Shown piece after piece: positions 37,048 to 45,332 of a stretch of 64,000 bases of DNA. The stretch spans positions 62,001 through 126,000 of the forward strand of contig JALONL010000010.1 of assembly GCA_025454955.1 (NCBI GenBank), in the 5' to 3' direction. Positions within the stretch are counted from its first letter, which is position 1. Each line of letters starts with the position of its first letter. The stretch is from Bacteroidia bacterium. Lineage in GTDB: Bacteria; Bacteroidota; Bacteroidia; Palsa-965. A program made the position numbers and the translations under genes. The notes under the pieces are model-generated. The model saw nothing but the letters and a program-made list of their open reading frames with translations. It was not told where the DNA came from and made no database searches.

Positions 37048-38814
37048 TTATTCCACCACTAACCGGTGTACCTGTATCGACGCACCATCGTACACGCGCA
37101 CCAGATACACGCCAGTGGCCAGCGCTTCGCGCAAACCAATTGCCTGCTGCTGTTTGCCCGCAGCCGCCTGATGGGTGATGCGTTCCACAATGCGTCCGTC
37201 GGCAGCATGAATTTCTATGAGCAGTTCGGTGGTTTCGCTGTATTCGGTTTGCAGTTGAAATGCTCTTGCGTCTTTGTTCAGCGGATTGGGCGAAAGTGCG
37301 AGCGGCGCATCAGCGGTGTTTTGCTGTGTGGCAGCTTCGCGGGCATTGCTGGCACCGGCAATAAACGGAGCGGAGCAGTAGGGGTAATCGCCAAACGGGC
37401 CAAGATTGGTAATGGTAAGCGGGAAAGAAATCATTGCCCCGGTTTGTAAGCCTCCAGCTACCCAGTGCGCCGTAAACCACGGATTGCTGCCCGACGGGAA
37501 AATACTTTCGTTGCAAGCCACCGCGCCATCAAAATACGCTTTCACCATAAACAAATCGCCGGGAAAGCCCGAGAGCATGGCACTCACATCCGAACCATAC
37601 AGGGCAAGTCCATCAGTGGCGGTGTTTTGCACCAGGCCCACGGCCACACAGTTTTGAAAGCCGGGGTTGTTGTAGGTAAATTCAAACAGCACATTGCCCG
37701 CATCGTCGCATTTAAAGCCAAGAAAATCCTGGTCGCCCGACGTGTATCCGATGGCTGCGTTGCCCGAAAGGTAGTATTCGTACGTGCCGCTGGTGTTCAG
37801 TCGTTCTTCCACGTCTGTTACACCTGCACTGCCGTTGCGGTAAATAAGCTCGTTTGTCCACAATACATTTCCGTCGGGATCAATCTTCAGCAGCCACGGC
37901 AACGGTTGCGGATAGTTCTGCTGAAAATCGCTGTTGCCGGCAATTACAAATCCCTGCGCACCGCCCGAAGAAGAAGAGCCGGTGGTGATGCTTTCGAAAG
38001 TATCCACACCGCGGTTATCATAAAACACCACACGGTCTGTTACACCCGACCACAGCGTTACGGGAATGAAACTTCCGTTGGCCGGATCGGCTTTAAACAT
38101 AAATCCGTTGCGCACGGTATTTCTCGTGTGGTTGCCAATTATCATCAACTCGGTGTTGTAGGGCGAACAGATAATGTCGGTGGGCATATTGGCATCAACC
38201 TGGCTCGGATCCACATCGTAGGTTTGCGACCATATTGTGGTGTTTGTTTGCCAGTTGTAGCAAATAATAAACGGACGCACATCGATGAAGCTGGGTGCGA
38301 GAATGTAGCCGGTTACAAACATCTCTGCCGTATTGTAAGCCGAGAGGCAGGCCGAAGTGGCGTAGGCATTGTTAAAACCCTGACTCACATAGCCAATGGT
38401 GGAGAAGAATCCCCCACCGGCCGATGCCGCACCAATGTAAATTTCCTGTGTATTGCCCGGAGCCAGTCGTGTGGAATTGCCTACTACCAAAATCCGGTTG
38501 TTGGTGGTATGCAGCACTTTCACCGGATCGGTGGCAAGTGTGGTGGCTCCGTTAAACATACGGTAGCCGTTGTTGAATGAGGTGGCACCAAGAATATCGC
38601 CGTTGTCGTTGGTGCGTGTAAGCGTCATATCGGCACCGGCAAACACATCGGTATGTCCGGCAATTATGTGCCCGTTGAGTCCGGAAACCGAAGGAACACC
38701 GTCGCGCAGCACATCGCAGCCTGCTCCCACACCACCGTATGCGCGTTGGTAATACTGCGCGCACAATACGCCCGACATAAGCAGGGGTGCCACAAGGAAA
38801 TAGATCTTTTTCAT
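37048..38814 (-). CDS. Secreted T9SS protein of unknown function
   Basis: A 588-residue protein with a signal peptide (MKKIYFLVAPLLMSGVLCAQ), a beta-rich body without a domain I can name (LTRTNDNGDILGATSFNNG, WLLKIDPDGNVLWTNEL resemble repeats of PQQ/kelch-like secreted proteins) and a C-terminal sorting domain (LALSPNPLNKDARAFQL ... ATGVYLVRVYDG). The ATG at 38814 begins the signal peptide; a longer frame upstream lacks support. It is expected on the cell surface or released. Three 21-bp-spaced boxes precede its promoter. Confidence 0.82.
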   Translation of the reverse strand: MKKIYFLVAPLLMSGVLCAQYYQRAYGGVGAGCDVLRDGVPSVSGLNGHIIAGHTDVFAGADMTLTRTNDNGDILGATSFNNGYRMFNGATTLATDPVKVLHTTNNRILVVGNSTRLAPGNTQEIYIGAASAGGGFFSTIGYVSQGFNNAYATSACLSAYNTAEMFVTGYILAPSFIDVRPFIICYNWQTNTTIWSQTYDVDPSQVDANMPTDIICSPYNTELMIIGNHTRNTVRNGFMFKADPANGSFIPVTLWSGVTDRVVFYDNRGVDTFESITTGSSSSGGAQGFVIAGNSDFQQNYPQPLPWLLKIDPDGNVLWTNELIYRNGSAGVTDVEERLNTSGTYEYYLSGNAAIGYTSGDQDFLGFKCDDAGNVLFEFTYNNPGFQNCVAVGLVQNTATDGLALYGSDVSAMLSGFPGDLFMVKAYFDGAVACNESIFPSGSNPWFTAHWVAGGLQTGAMISFPLTITNLGPFGDYPYCSAPFIAGASNAREAATQQNTADAPLALSPNPLNKDARAFQLQTEYSETTELLIEIHAADGRIVERITHQAAAGKQQQAIGLREALATGVYLVRVYDGASIQVHRLVVE

Positions 38815-38838
38815 GAGTGTGAATTTTTTTGATTCACA

Positions 38839-38872
38839 CCCAAGTAAGCACCTGTAAGTGCCTGCTGTCAAA
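38839..38872 (-). promoter_or_regulatory. Probable promoter of the 37.0-38.8 kb T9SS gene
   Basis: On the minus strand TTTG (38872-38869) is followed after 22 bases by TACTTGGG (38846-38839), an imperfect TAnnTTTG. The direct repeats at 38881-38930 begin 8 bases upstream of the TTTG, where an activator would sit. Confidence 0.4.
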
Positions 38873-38880
38873 TTAAAAAA

Positions 38881-38930
38881 TGTAGTTTGCTGTTTTCGTT
38901 GTGTAGTTTGTCGAAATCACGATGTAGTTT
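38881..38930 (-). promoter_or_regulatory. Three TGTAGTTT boxes at exact 21-bp spacing
   Basis: TGTAGTTT occurs at 38881, 38902 and 38923, each 21 bases apart, so the boxes face the same side of the helix. They sit immediately upstream of the -33 element of the T9SS gene (minus strand). The arrangement suggests cooperative binding of a dimeric activator, with LytTR-type regulators the best-known match for this geometry. Confidence 0.55.
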
Positions 38931-39035
38931 ACAGCAAAGAAAAAAGTAAATGTGATTACAGTTAAATGCACAACATACAATGTGTTAATAAAAGGTTCGG
39001 GTAAAATCATTCACCATTCGCGCACAACGAATTTG

Positions 39036-39566
39036 CTAAATATGCTTCACCCAGATTGCCGAATTCCACCAGCGTTCAAAGAAATAATTTTCGCGAAAAT
39101 GCGCTTCCTGCACAAAGCCTAATTTCTCCAGCACTCTTTTTGAAGCCGTATGCGCCGGATCAATATTGGCCGTAACCGTGTGCAGGTGGTAATGTGCGGC
39201 CGTCAGTTCAATTATTGGTTTCAGGGCTTCTGTCATGTAGCCGCGGTTCCAGTATGCGGGCAAAAGTTCGTAACCAATTTCACCGCTTCGGTGTGTATGG
39301 TTAATGTGTTTGAACCCTGCCGTACCAATGAGCTGCGCCGTTTGCTTATGTTCAATGCCAATGCGGAAGCCCGTTTGCCGTGCTTCTATGCGCCGCCAGT
39401 GAAAGAGCAGGGCTTGGGTTTCATCGGGCGAGGTGAATACGGCTGCGCCGCGCCAGGCCATCGTTTCGGGGGTGGAGTAGAGGGTGTGTATGGTGTGGGT
39501 GTCTGCTGCGCGGATGGGGCGGAGCAGGAGGTTGGGGGTTTCGTGGGTGTGTAGGGTGGTTATCAC
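39036..39566 (-). CDS. GNAT family N-acetyltransferase (RimJ/RimL type)
   Basis: A 176-residue acetyltransferase: N-terminal LLLRPIRAADTHTIHTLYS, central LIGTAGFKHINHTHRSGEIGYELLP, the acetyl-CoA-binding region WNRGYMTEALKPI, and NIDPAHTASKRVLEKLGF near the end, all typical of RimJ/RimL-like enzymes. The substrate may be a protein N-terminus or a small amine; it cannot be told from sequence. It stands alone at the edge of the AT-rich island. Confidence 0.87.
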   Translation of the reverse strand: MITTLHTHETPNLLLRPIRAADTHTIHTLYSTPETMAWRGAAVFTSPDETQALLFHWRRIEARQTGFRIGIEHKQTAQLIGTAGFKHINHTHRSGEIGYELLPAYWNRGYMTEALKPIIELTAAHYHLHTVTANIDPAHTASKRVLEKLGFVQEAHFRENYFFERWWNSAIWVKHI

Positions 39567-39663
39567 AGCCGGAAGTTAGGGAAATGTATTTTCTACCTAC
39601 GAATGCAGTGAATATTAATTTAATTGATTTTGCCGAAGGTGACCTTGTAGTTGCATTACGATA

Positions 39664-40620
39664 TTATTCGTACTCGTGTTTATAATTGAAATACAATATT
39701 GAATCGATTTTATCTTTATTTTTTTCTATAATTTCTCTACCGGCGTTTGATATGACATAATCGTCTTTAATCCAATATATTTGATTATTTGAAATAAACG
39801 CCGCTGTAATGTCGTTAAGTTGTTTAACTGAAAAATTATCAAATTTTATCAATTTACGAACTACACTTTTTGCGTTTTCAAACGAGTAAGCTTCAAACAA
39901 ATTTCTAATTATTATTTCCTTCTCAGTTTCACTTGATATTTCAATATCTGGATAATATGATTTAAAAAAATCAGTCAACCGTCTAAAATAATGCAAATCT
40001 GAGCTTTTTTTCTTCTTCCATTCTTTTAAAAGATATTCATTAAACCTCTTGTCATTCAACTTGGAGTAATAGTCTTTGTCGTCTGATATAAAATACAAAT
40101 CATGACTTTTTGGAACTCTTTTCAGAAGGCTTTCCCAATTAATAGCATCTCCATATGACTTATCCTTGCCAGGAGGATTTCCAATATCATATCTTAATAC
40201 CGAACGGTTTAAAATGTCGTTTGACGTTTCAATAAAAATTGCCTTTGAGAATAATTGATTTAAAATTTCGTCTGCAAGTAAAGTTTCAGTTTCTGCATCG
40301 TGTTGAAGTTTTTCTAGCAATTTGTTCTTGTTGACCTCAAAGTTCTTGATAGCTTTTTTCATTGATTCATATTCGTCATATGAATGACATATCATGGGAA
40401 ATTGATTTCCAAGCTTTGTGCCGCGTATTTTGTCTAGCGAGTCAGCAATTTTAACTTCTCTATTTCGACTAAATTCATTTTTTGTTTGTTCTGGCATGTA
40501 TAGTTGAATATTATCAGTATTAATTAAAGCAATAAGTTTTTTTAGCTCCTTCAAGTCTTCATTAGAAAAGTGGTAAAATGTGAGATAAACGTTTGTATCA
40601 ATGAATAAGTTGCGCTTCAT
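39664..40620 (-). CDS. PIN-domain protein (DUF4935-like)
   Basis: A 318-residue protein. The N-terminus KRNLFIDTNVYLTFY carries the first PIN Asp, YMPEQTKNEFSRN the next acidic position, and GDAINWESLL and YFISDDKDYYSKL the later Asp residues, matching the PIN_12/DUF4935 class of predicted ribonucleases. The C-terminal ~100 residues are a separate helical region. The DNA is much more AT-rich than the genes on either side and the codon use differs, so recent acquisition is likely. No antitoxin-like small gene is adjacent; the partner is the NYN gene 124 bases upstream. Confidence 0.75.
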   Translation of the reverse strand: MKRNLFIDTNVYLTFYHFSNEDLKELKKLIALINTDNIQLYMPEQTKNEFSRNREVKIADSLDKIRGTKLGNQFPMICHSYDEYESMKKAIKNFEVNKNKLLEKLQHDAETETLLADEILNQLFSKAIFIETSNDILNRSVLRYDIGNPPGKDKSYGDAINWESLLKRVPKSHDLYFISDDKDYYSKLNDKRFNEYLLKEWKKKKSSDLHYFRRLTDFFKSYYPDIEISSETEKEIIIRNLFEAYSFENAKSVVRKLIKFDNFSVKQLNDITAAFISNNQIYWIKDDYVISNAGREIIEKNKDKIDSILYFNYKHEYE

Positions 40621-40744
40621 ATTTTTTAGTTTATATTATACTTGAATTATGTGTGCTTTTTTTCAAATATATTTTGTTGTTTAAATATTAAAATATATAC
40701 AAAAATCTAGGCTTGAAATTTGGCTGAACTTTTTAATATATTGT

Positions 40745-41284
40745 TCAATAAGTTAAATGGTCAAGATACTGATTTAAGGAAATAAAATTTGAAGCGACTT
40801 CTTTCAATTCTACTGCAACATTGTCCCAAAATACAACTGTGACAATGAAGCCATTTTCTACCAAATCTAAAACAACTGGGACATAGTCTTTGTCACCAGC
40901 AACTAAATAAATTTCGCTGGATGTCTTATCAATTTTAGTGTATGCATCTTTTGTCATTTGGTGGGCTATTGCAACATCAATTTTCTTTTCTTTACCAGAT
41001 TTACTCCTTTCATATGTCTTTACTTCAAAGCCATTCATTTCAACCATTTTCCAAAAACTGTCTGATGGTGGTGGTGATCCCCATAACTTGGCACAACCAA
41101 TATGTTTTGGATCTCCACAAACAAACTGGTGTAACTTACCATAATCCATTTTCCACGAGAAGTTAAATACTCCTCTTGTCATTGCATCAATGATGTCATA
41201 AGCCATCCCTTCATTTACGGCTGAATTACGTTGGCCCTCAATAAAAACATTGGAATTGTCAATATATGTATACCCTTTCCGCAT
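40745..41284 (-). CDS. NYN-domain protein (LabA/DUF88-like predicted RNase)
   Basis: A 179-residue protein with a NYN domain, a PIN-like nuclease fold. The N-terminal YIDNSNVFIEG holds the first conserved Asp/Asn, KKIDVAIAHQMTKDAY the middle Asp, and IYLVAGDKDYVPVVLDL the last acidic pair. It should be a cytoplasmic metal-dependent RNase or RNA-binding protein. Its DNA is AT-rich like the PIN gene downstream. A well-formed promoter lies 44 bases upstream. Confidence 0.8.
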   Translation of the reverse strand: MRKGYTYIDNSNVFIEGQRNSAVNEGMAYDIIDAMTRGVFNFSWKMDYGKLHQFVCGDPKHIGCAKLWGSPPPSDSFWKMVEMNGFEVKTYERSKSGKEKKIDVAIAHQMTKDAYTKIDKTSSEIYLVAGDKDYVPVVLDLVENGFIVTVVFWDNVAVELKEVASNFISLNQYLDHLTY

Positions 41285-41327
41285 ATGATCAGCTTTTAAG
41301 TGTTTGATTAGTAGTGATTGATATTTT

Positions 41328-41358
41328 CAAATATATATATATTCTTATAAATATTCAA
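41328..41358 (-). promoter_or_regulatory. Promoter of the NYN/PIN gene pair
   Basis: On the minus strand TTG (41358-41356), a 20-base spacer and TATATTTG (41335-41328), an exact TAnnTTTG. The same TATATTTG also precedes the PIN gene (40671-40664), so each gene may have its own start. Confidence 0.55.
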
Positions 41359-41530
41359 TCATTGATTTCGTAATTAATCGAATCAAAAAAACATTTATTC
41401 AAACTTTCTCTATTTTGTAAAGAATATTAACATAGATCAAAGAATCGCTATTTTAATCCGCTCTTCTATTCTACATCCTTGAACAACAATTACTTAAATC
41501 CTTTCTCATTCAGATTCCAAAAATCCCCCT

Positions 41531-41538
41531 TACCTTTG
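41531..41538 (+). promoter_or_regulatory. -7 box of the sulfide operon
   Basis: TACCTTTG matches TAnnTTTG exactly, 25 bases before the ArsR-family start codon. The -33 region (TTTC near 41502) is weak, as expected for a promoter under repressor control, but this is not proof. Confidence 0.5.
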
Positions 41539-41551
41539 CATCTAAATATCC

Positions 41552-41567
41552 ACATATCTCGATATGT
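41552..41567 (+). promoter_or_regulatory. Palindromic operator overlapping the arsR-family start codon
   Basis: ACATATCTCGATATGT is a perfect 6-4-6 inverted repeat just downstream of the -7 box; its right half contains the ATG of the repressor gene (41564). AT-rich dyads of this size are typical binding sites of ArsR/BigR-type repressors, so autoregulation is likely. Confidence 0.6.
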
Positions 41568-41869
41568 CCCTCCCCACCGTCGCCACCGACCACTACACCC
41601 ACCAGGCCGAGCTCCTCAAAGCACTCGCCCACCCGGTGCGGCTGGCTATGCTGGGCCTGTTCAGCAGCGAGGGGGCTTTAACAGTGACCGAAATCCACTG
41701 CAAGCTGGGACTGGAGCAGGCGGCGGCATCGCACCACCTAGGCATACTCAAAAGCCGCGGCATAGTTACCGTGGAGCGCGAAGGGCGCAATTCGGTGTAT
41801 AAACTCAAACATGGCTGCCTTTCGCAAATTCTGGCCTGCCTTAACCAATGTAACCCGCCTGCGAAATGA
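41564..41869 (+). CDS. ArsR-family winged-helix repressor, probable persulfide sensor
   Basis: A 101-residue ArsR-family regulator. The recognition helix region is VTEIHCKLGLEQAAASHHLGILK and the wing is VTVEREGRNSVYKL. Cys46 lies in the helix-turn-helix region, and Cys85, Cys92 and Cys96 cluster at the C-terminus. BigR/SqrR-type sensors use one early and one late Cys that form a di- or polysulfide bridge, so this layout plus the sulfur-handling neighbours points to persulfide sensing, though the classic metal site is not excluded. The ATG at 41564 is inside the operator, and the 3' end overlaps the exporter start by 4 bases. Confidence 0.87.
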   Translation: MSLPTVATDHYTHQAELLKALAHPVRLAMLGLFSSEGALTVTEIHCKLGLEQAAASHHLGILKSRGIVTVEREGRNSVYKLKHGCLSQILACLNQCNPPAK

Positions 41870-42729
41870 TGGTGGTGCTGGCATACGCGGCGGCTGTGGT
41901 CATGGGCATTTTGCTCGGACTAATTGGCGGGGGAGGCAGCATTCTTACCCTGCCGGTAATGGTGTATATGCTGGGCGTGCCTGCCACCGAAGCTACTTTT
42001 TACTCGCTGTTTGTGGTGGGGCTGGCGGCCTTAACCGGCTCGGTTGACTACGTGCGCAAGCAATACGTATGCTGGCGAACGGTGCTGTTTTTTGGCGCGC
42101 CTTCGCTGGTGGCTACCTGGTACTCGCGCAGTGTACTGTTTCCGGCTATTCCGGCGGAGCTGCATTTTGGCAGCATCACCATAACCAAAGACGTGTTTCT
42201 GCTGCTGCTGTTTGCCTTGTTTATGCTGGCTGCGGCATCGAGCATGATACGCCCGCCCAAAGTAATTCGCAAAGACGACTACACCGAGGCCCGGCGATAC
42301 CGCTACATGCTTATCCTTCTTACCGGCACGGTGGTGGGACTCATTGTAGGATTGCTCGCGGCCGGCGGCGGATTCCTCATTATTCCGGCGCTGGTAATTC
42401 TGGCCAATTTGCCCATGAAAAGAGCCGTAGGCACCTCGCTCGTGCTCATTTTCATAAATTCGGGCATTGGTTTTGGCAGCCAGCTTTTAGACGGGGCCGT
42501 GCCCGACTGGCCGCTCCTGCTGCGTTTCAGCGCATTTGCCGTGCTGGGCATAGGCGCGGGGCTGTGGATTGCACACCGCATATCGGGCACCAGACTGCGG
42601 CCGTTCTTTGGCTGGTTTGTGCTGGCCACCGGTCTGTTCATTATTACCAAAGAATACATACACTACCGAAATACCTCCCAAAATAACGCACATGTACATC
42701 GAACAGCTTTATACCAATTGCCTCGCTGA
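41866..42729 (+). CDS. TauE/SafE family sulfite/sulfur exporter
   Basis: A 287-residue membrane protein with the two-fold TauE/SafE repeat: GILLGLIGGGGSILTLPVMVYMLG in the first half and GLIVGLLAAGGGFLIIPALVIL in the second. About eight membrane segments are expected. Such proteins move sulfite, thiosulfate or related anions across the inner membrane. It overlaps the repressor gene by 4 bases and the dioxygenase gene by 38 bases, a compact operon. Confidence 0.9.
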   Translation: MMVVLAYAAAVVMGILLGLIGGGGSILTLPVMVYMLGVPATEATFYSLFVVGLAALTGSVDYVRKQYVCWRTVLFFGAPSLVATWYSRSVLFPAIPAELHFGSITITKDVFLLLLFALFMLAAASSMIRPPKVIRKDDYTEARRYRYMLILLTGTVVGLIVGLLAAGGGFLIIPALVILANLPMKRAVGTSLVLIFINSGIGFGSQLLDGAVPDWPLLLRFSAFAVLGIGAGLWIAHRISGTRLRPFFGWFVLATGLFIITKEYIHYRNTSQNNAHVHRTALYQLPR

Positions 42730-44083
42730 GGCGGCCTATTGGATTGAGTCGAACGGCGAGGCTGCCGTGATTGATCCCATCCGCGAAACCGAACCTTACC
42801 TGCAAAAAGCAGCCGAGCGCGGCGTGAAAATAAAATACGTGTTTGAAACACATTTTCATGCCGACTTTGTATCAGGTCACATCGACCTGGCCAAAGCCAC
42901 GGGCGCTAGTATTGTATTCGGCCCCGAAGCCTACACCGGCTACGCCGTACACAATGCAGCCGATGGCGAAGAGTTTAAAATTGGTCACCTCACCCTGCGC
43001 GTGCTGCATACGCCCGGACACACGCCCGAGTCGTCGTGCTTTCTGCTGCTCGACGAAAAAGGTAAAGAACATGCCGTATTTACCGGCGATACGCTTTTTG
43101 TAGGCGATGTGGGCCGCCCCGATTTGCTCGACGGCAAAATGACGAAGGAAGAACTGGCCTCGCTGCTGTTCGATTCGCTCAATACCAAACTCAAGCCTTT
43201 GGCCGACGAAGTAATTGTATATCCCGCACACGGCCCCGGCTCGGCCTGCGGAAAAAATATCGGCAAGGAAACCTGGTCCACCATTGGACAGCAAAAGCAC
43301 ACCAACTACGCCATGCTCGAAACCAACCGAGAACAATTTATAGCCGTGGTTACCGATGGCCTTGCTGCCCCGCCGCCGTATTTCTTCAAAGACGCACAAA
43401 TAAATAAGCACGGTTACGAAAACATCAATTCCGTGCTCGACCGCAATGTAAAACCGCTCACCGCGCTGGAAGTAAAAAACCGCATCGAACACGGCGCACT
43501 CGTGCTCGACACGCGCACGGCCGATGAGTTTGAAAAAGGCTTTGTTCCCGGCGCAATAAACATTGGTCTCGATGGCACGTATGCCGTGTGGGTAGGCTCG
43601 CTGGTAAATATCAATGCCGAACTCGTAATTATTGCCCCGGCCGGACGCGAGAGAGAAGCCATACTTCGCTTAGCCCGCGTGGGCTACGAAAATGTGGCCG
43701 GCTACCTCGAAGGCGGCATTGCCGCATGGACAGCCGCCGCACTGCCAGCCGACACCATCGCCTCGGTTGATCCTGCCGAATTTACCGCTGAATTCAATCA
43801 CACACATCCCCGCGTGGTGGATGTGCGCCGCCCCGGCGAGTTTGAAGGCGGACACATTGAAGACGCCGAAAACATCTGCCTCAGCAAATTCAGCAGCCCC
43901 GAAGCCATTGAAACACTCCGCGCCGCACAGCCGTTTATGCTGCACTGCGCCGGAGGCTACCGCTCCATGATTGCTGCTTCCATTCTCAAGGCAAACGGTA
44001 TCAGCCAGTTTACCAATGTGCGCAAAGGCTGGGCCGCACTGCGCAATGAGCCGCTGCCGCTGGTGATGGCCGAAACGGTTTAA
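42692..44083 (+). CDS. ETHE1-like persulfide dioxygenase fused to two rhodanese domains
   Basis: A 463-residue protein. Residues ~1-240 are a metallo-beta-lactamase-fold domain of the ETHE1/CstB type with metal ligands in THFHADFVSGH (53-63), HTPGHTPESSCFLL, FTGDTLFVGDVGRPDL and YPAHGPGSACG. A rhodanese domain without its Cys follows (LVLDTRTADEF ... IIAPAGRERE), then an active rhodanese (VVDVRRPGEFEGGH ... LHCAGGYRS). It should oxidise glutathione or protein persulfide to sulfite and handle thiosulfate. The ATG at 42692 is used because the family begins MYIEQLY; an upstream extension would only read through the exporter gene. Confidence 0.92.
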   Translation: MYIEQLYTNCLAEAAYWIESNGEAAVIDPIRETEPYLQKAAERGVKIKYVFETHFHADFVSGHIDLAKATGASIVFGPEAYTGYAVHNAADGEEFKIGHLTLRVLHTPGHTPESSCFLLLDEKGKEHAVFTGDTLFVGDVGRPDLLDGKMTKEELASLLFDSLNTKLKPLADEVIVYPAHGPGSACGKNIGKETWSTIGQQKHTNYAMLETNREQFIAVVTDGLAAPPPYFFKDAQINKHGYENINSVLDRNVKPLTALEVKNRIEHGALVLDTRTADEFEKGFVPGAINIGLDGTYAVWVGSLVNINAELVIIAPAGREREAILRLARVGYENVAGYLEGGIAAWTAAALPADTIASVDPAEFTAEFNHTHPRVVDVRRPGEFEGGHIEDAENICLSKFSSPEAIETLRAAQPFMLHCAGGYRSMIAASILKANGISQFTNVRKGWAALRNEPLPLVMAETV

Positions 44084-44183
44084 TTGATTGGTTCGTTTAC
44101 CGGTTTCTCTCTTGAAAAAATTTATTCGGGAGAGCGATTCATTGCCGAACGTTCCTTCCTGGTTTTTATCGGGATTGTGCTCC

Positions 44184-44283
44184 AATCTGCCAAAACAAAA
44201 AAATAATTTAGTCGAATACCCTTGCGAGGTCTTCGAAGACCTCGCAAGGGTTAATACAACAATTTTTTTTGTTTTGGCAGATT
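44184..44283. repeat. Nested inverted-repeat element between convergent genes
   Basis: Outer arms of 20 bases, perfectly complementary (44184-44203 with 44264-44283; the left arm contains CTGCCAAAACAAAA), enclose a perfect 32-base palindrome (44219-44250) whose core is GCGAGGTCTTCGAAGACC. It lies between convergent genes and could end transcription from both sides. A similarly built element lies at 59547-59642. Confidence 0.85.
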
Positions 44284-44381
44284 TCTGCTGCAATCAGGGT
44301 TGTTTTAATAACTGTCGCCCATTAAAATATCAAGAGATAACCCGAAAAACTGGGTGTAGCCAGGAATAAAACCGAAATAAA

Positions 44382-45140
44382 TCAGGCTGCCACGTAAAAC
44401 AAATCAAGACAATCATCAGAGGCCGCCTTCAGGCTGAAATCGGTTGCCCGGATATGTTTGGTAAGCAGTGGATGTGTGCGCAATAATTGCCTGCGGTTTA
44501 TACGGTTCAGCAAATCATACACCGGGCAAAGCAGCCCGCGCGGCATCCAGCGATTTAACTGAAGCACATCAAATTTCAGCCACCGGGCTATGCGGCGTTT
44601 GTTTTCTTCGTAGTAATTCATCACCCGCGCATTGCCGTAAATTCCCTGTGGTTTTATTTCTGTAAACACGCCTCCCAGCAACTGTTTGAGCCCGGAGCAG
44701 GTATATTCTCGCACATGCCAGGGATTGCGCGTGAGCGACATGCGGCGGTTGGGTGTGGTTACAATAAAACGTCCTCCCGGTTTCAGCATACGCCGTATTT
44801 CGTTTACAAACAATACATCGTTTTCAATATGTTCAATTACCTGAAAACTGATTATTGTATCAAATACCGAATCGCCAAACATGCTGAAATCAGGGGCATT
44901 CAGCTTTCTGAATTCTGTGTTCGGCAATTTCCCGAAATCAACCGGAGGATCTGTTTTATCTACAGTTATCAGTCTTTGGGCATGGTGTGCAATAAGTTCC
45001 ACACCGTAGCCGGTGCCGGTTCCGATTTCAAGCACATATCCCTGAATGAGCGGAGCGGCTTTGTGATAGGCAAACAGATTGCGCTGAAATACATAGTTGT
45101 CTGAGATCTCGGCAGGCGAAACTCTTTCGGCGGTAGCCAT
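44382..45140 (-). CDS. Class I SAM-dependent methyltransferase
   Basis: A 252-residue Methyltransf_11-type protein: motif I VLEIGTGTGYG (36-46), an acidic strand at VDKTDPPVDF, and FDTIISFQVIEHIENDVLFVNEIRRMLKPGG as the post-motif helix/strand. The C-terminal ~100 residues carry basic and aromatic patches. No neighbour defines a substrate. About 190 bases upstream separate it from the deacetylase gene, in which I see nothing definite. Confidence 0.82.
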   Translation of the reverse strand: MATAERVSPAEISDNYVFQRNLFAYHKAAPLIQGYVLEIGTGTGYGVELIAHHAQRLITVDKTDPPVDFGKLPNTEFRKLNAPDFSMFGDSVFDTIISFQVIEHIENDVLFVNEIRRMLKPGGRFIVTTPNRRMSLTRNPWHVREYTCSGLKQLLGGVFTEIKPQGIYGNARVMNYYEENKRRIARWLKFDVLQLNRWMPRGLLCPVYDLLNRINRRQLLRTHPLLTKHIRATDFSLKAASDDCLDLFYVAA

Positions 45141-45332
45141 ATATCATTAGTAATTGGGGTTATGACTCTAACGCGGGGAGATGCGCAGGAGAACCGTTAT
45201 TATCAAAAACCTGATTCAACAATGGGGAGATACGGGTATAACGCCGCTGCGGGAAGTTTGTTACCTGTTATTCGTATGTGGCGGCATACAAATATTAACC
45301 GGGAGACGGGAATTTAAAAATGGAAAGGTCAC

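Noticed and set aside
37465..38580. 371-codon + frame opposite the T9SS protein gene
   Set aside because: No start context or known motifs; composition is that of an antisense shadow.
39664..41284. Classic type II toxin-antitoxin pair
   Set aside because: Both genes encode nuclease-fold proteins of 179 and 318 residues; no small DNA-binding antitoxin gene is next to either.
42569..42691. Upstream extension of the ETHE1-like gene
   Set aside because: It reads through the exporter gene in another frame; the family N-terminus begins at the ATG at 42692.
44099..44140. Degenerate third copy of the 59.5/60.6-kb repeat in opposite orientation
   Set aside because: ACCGGTTTC...GAAAAAAT resembles one end of the element, but the match is too short and gapped to claim.
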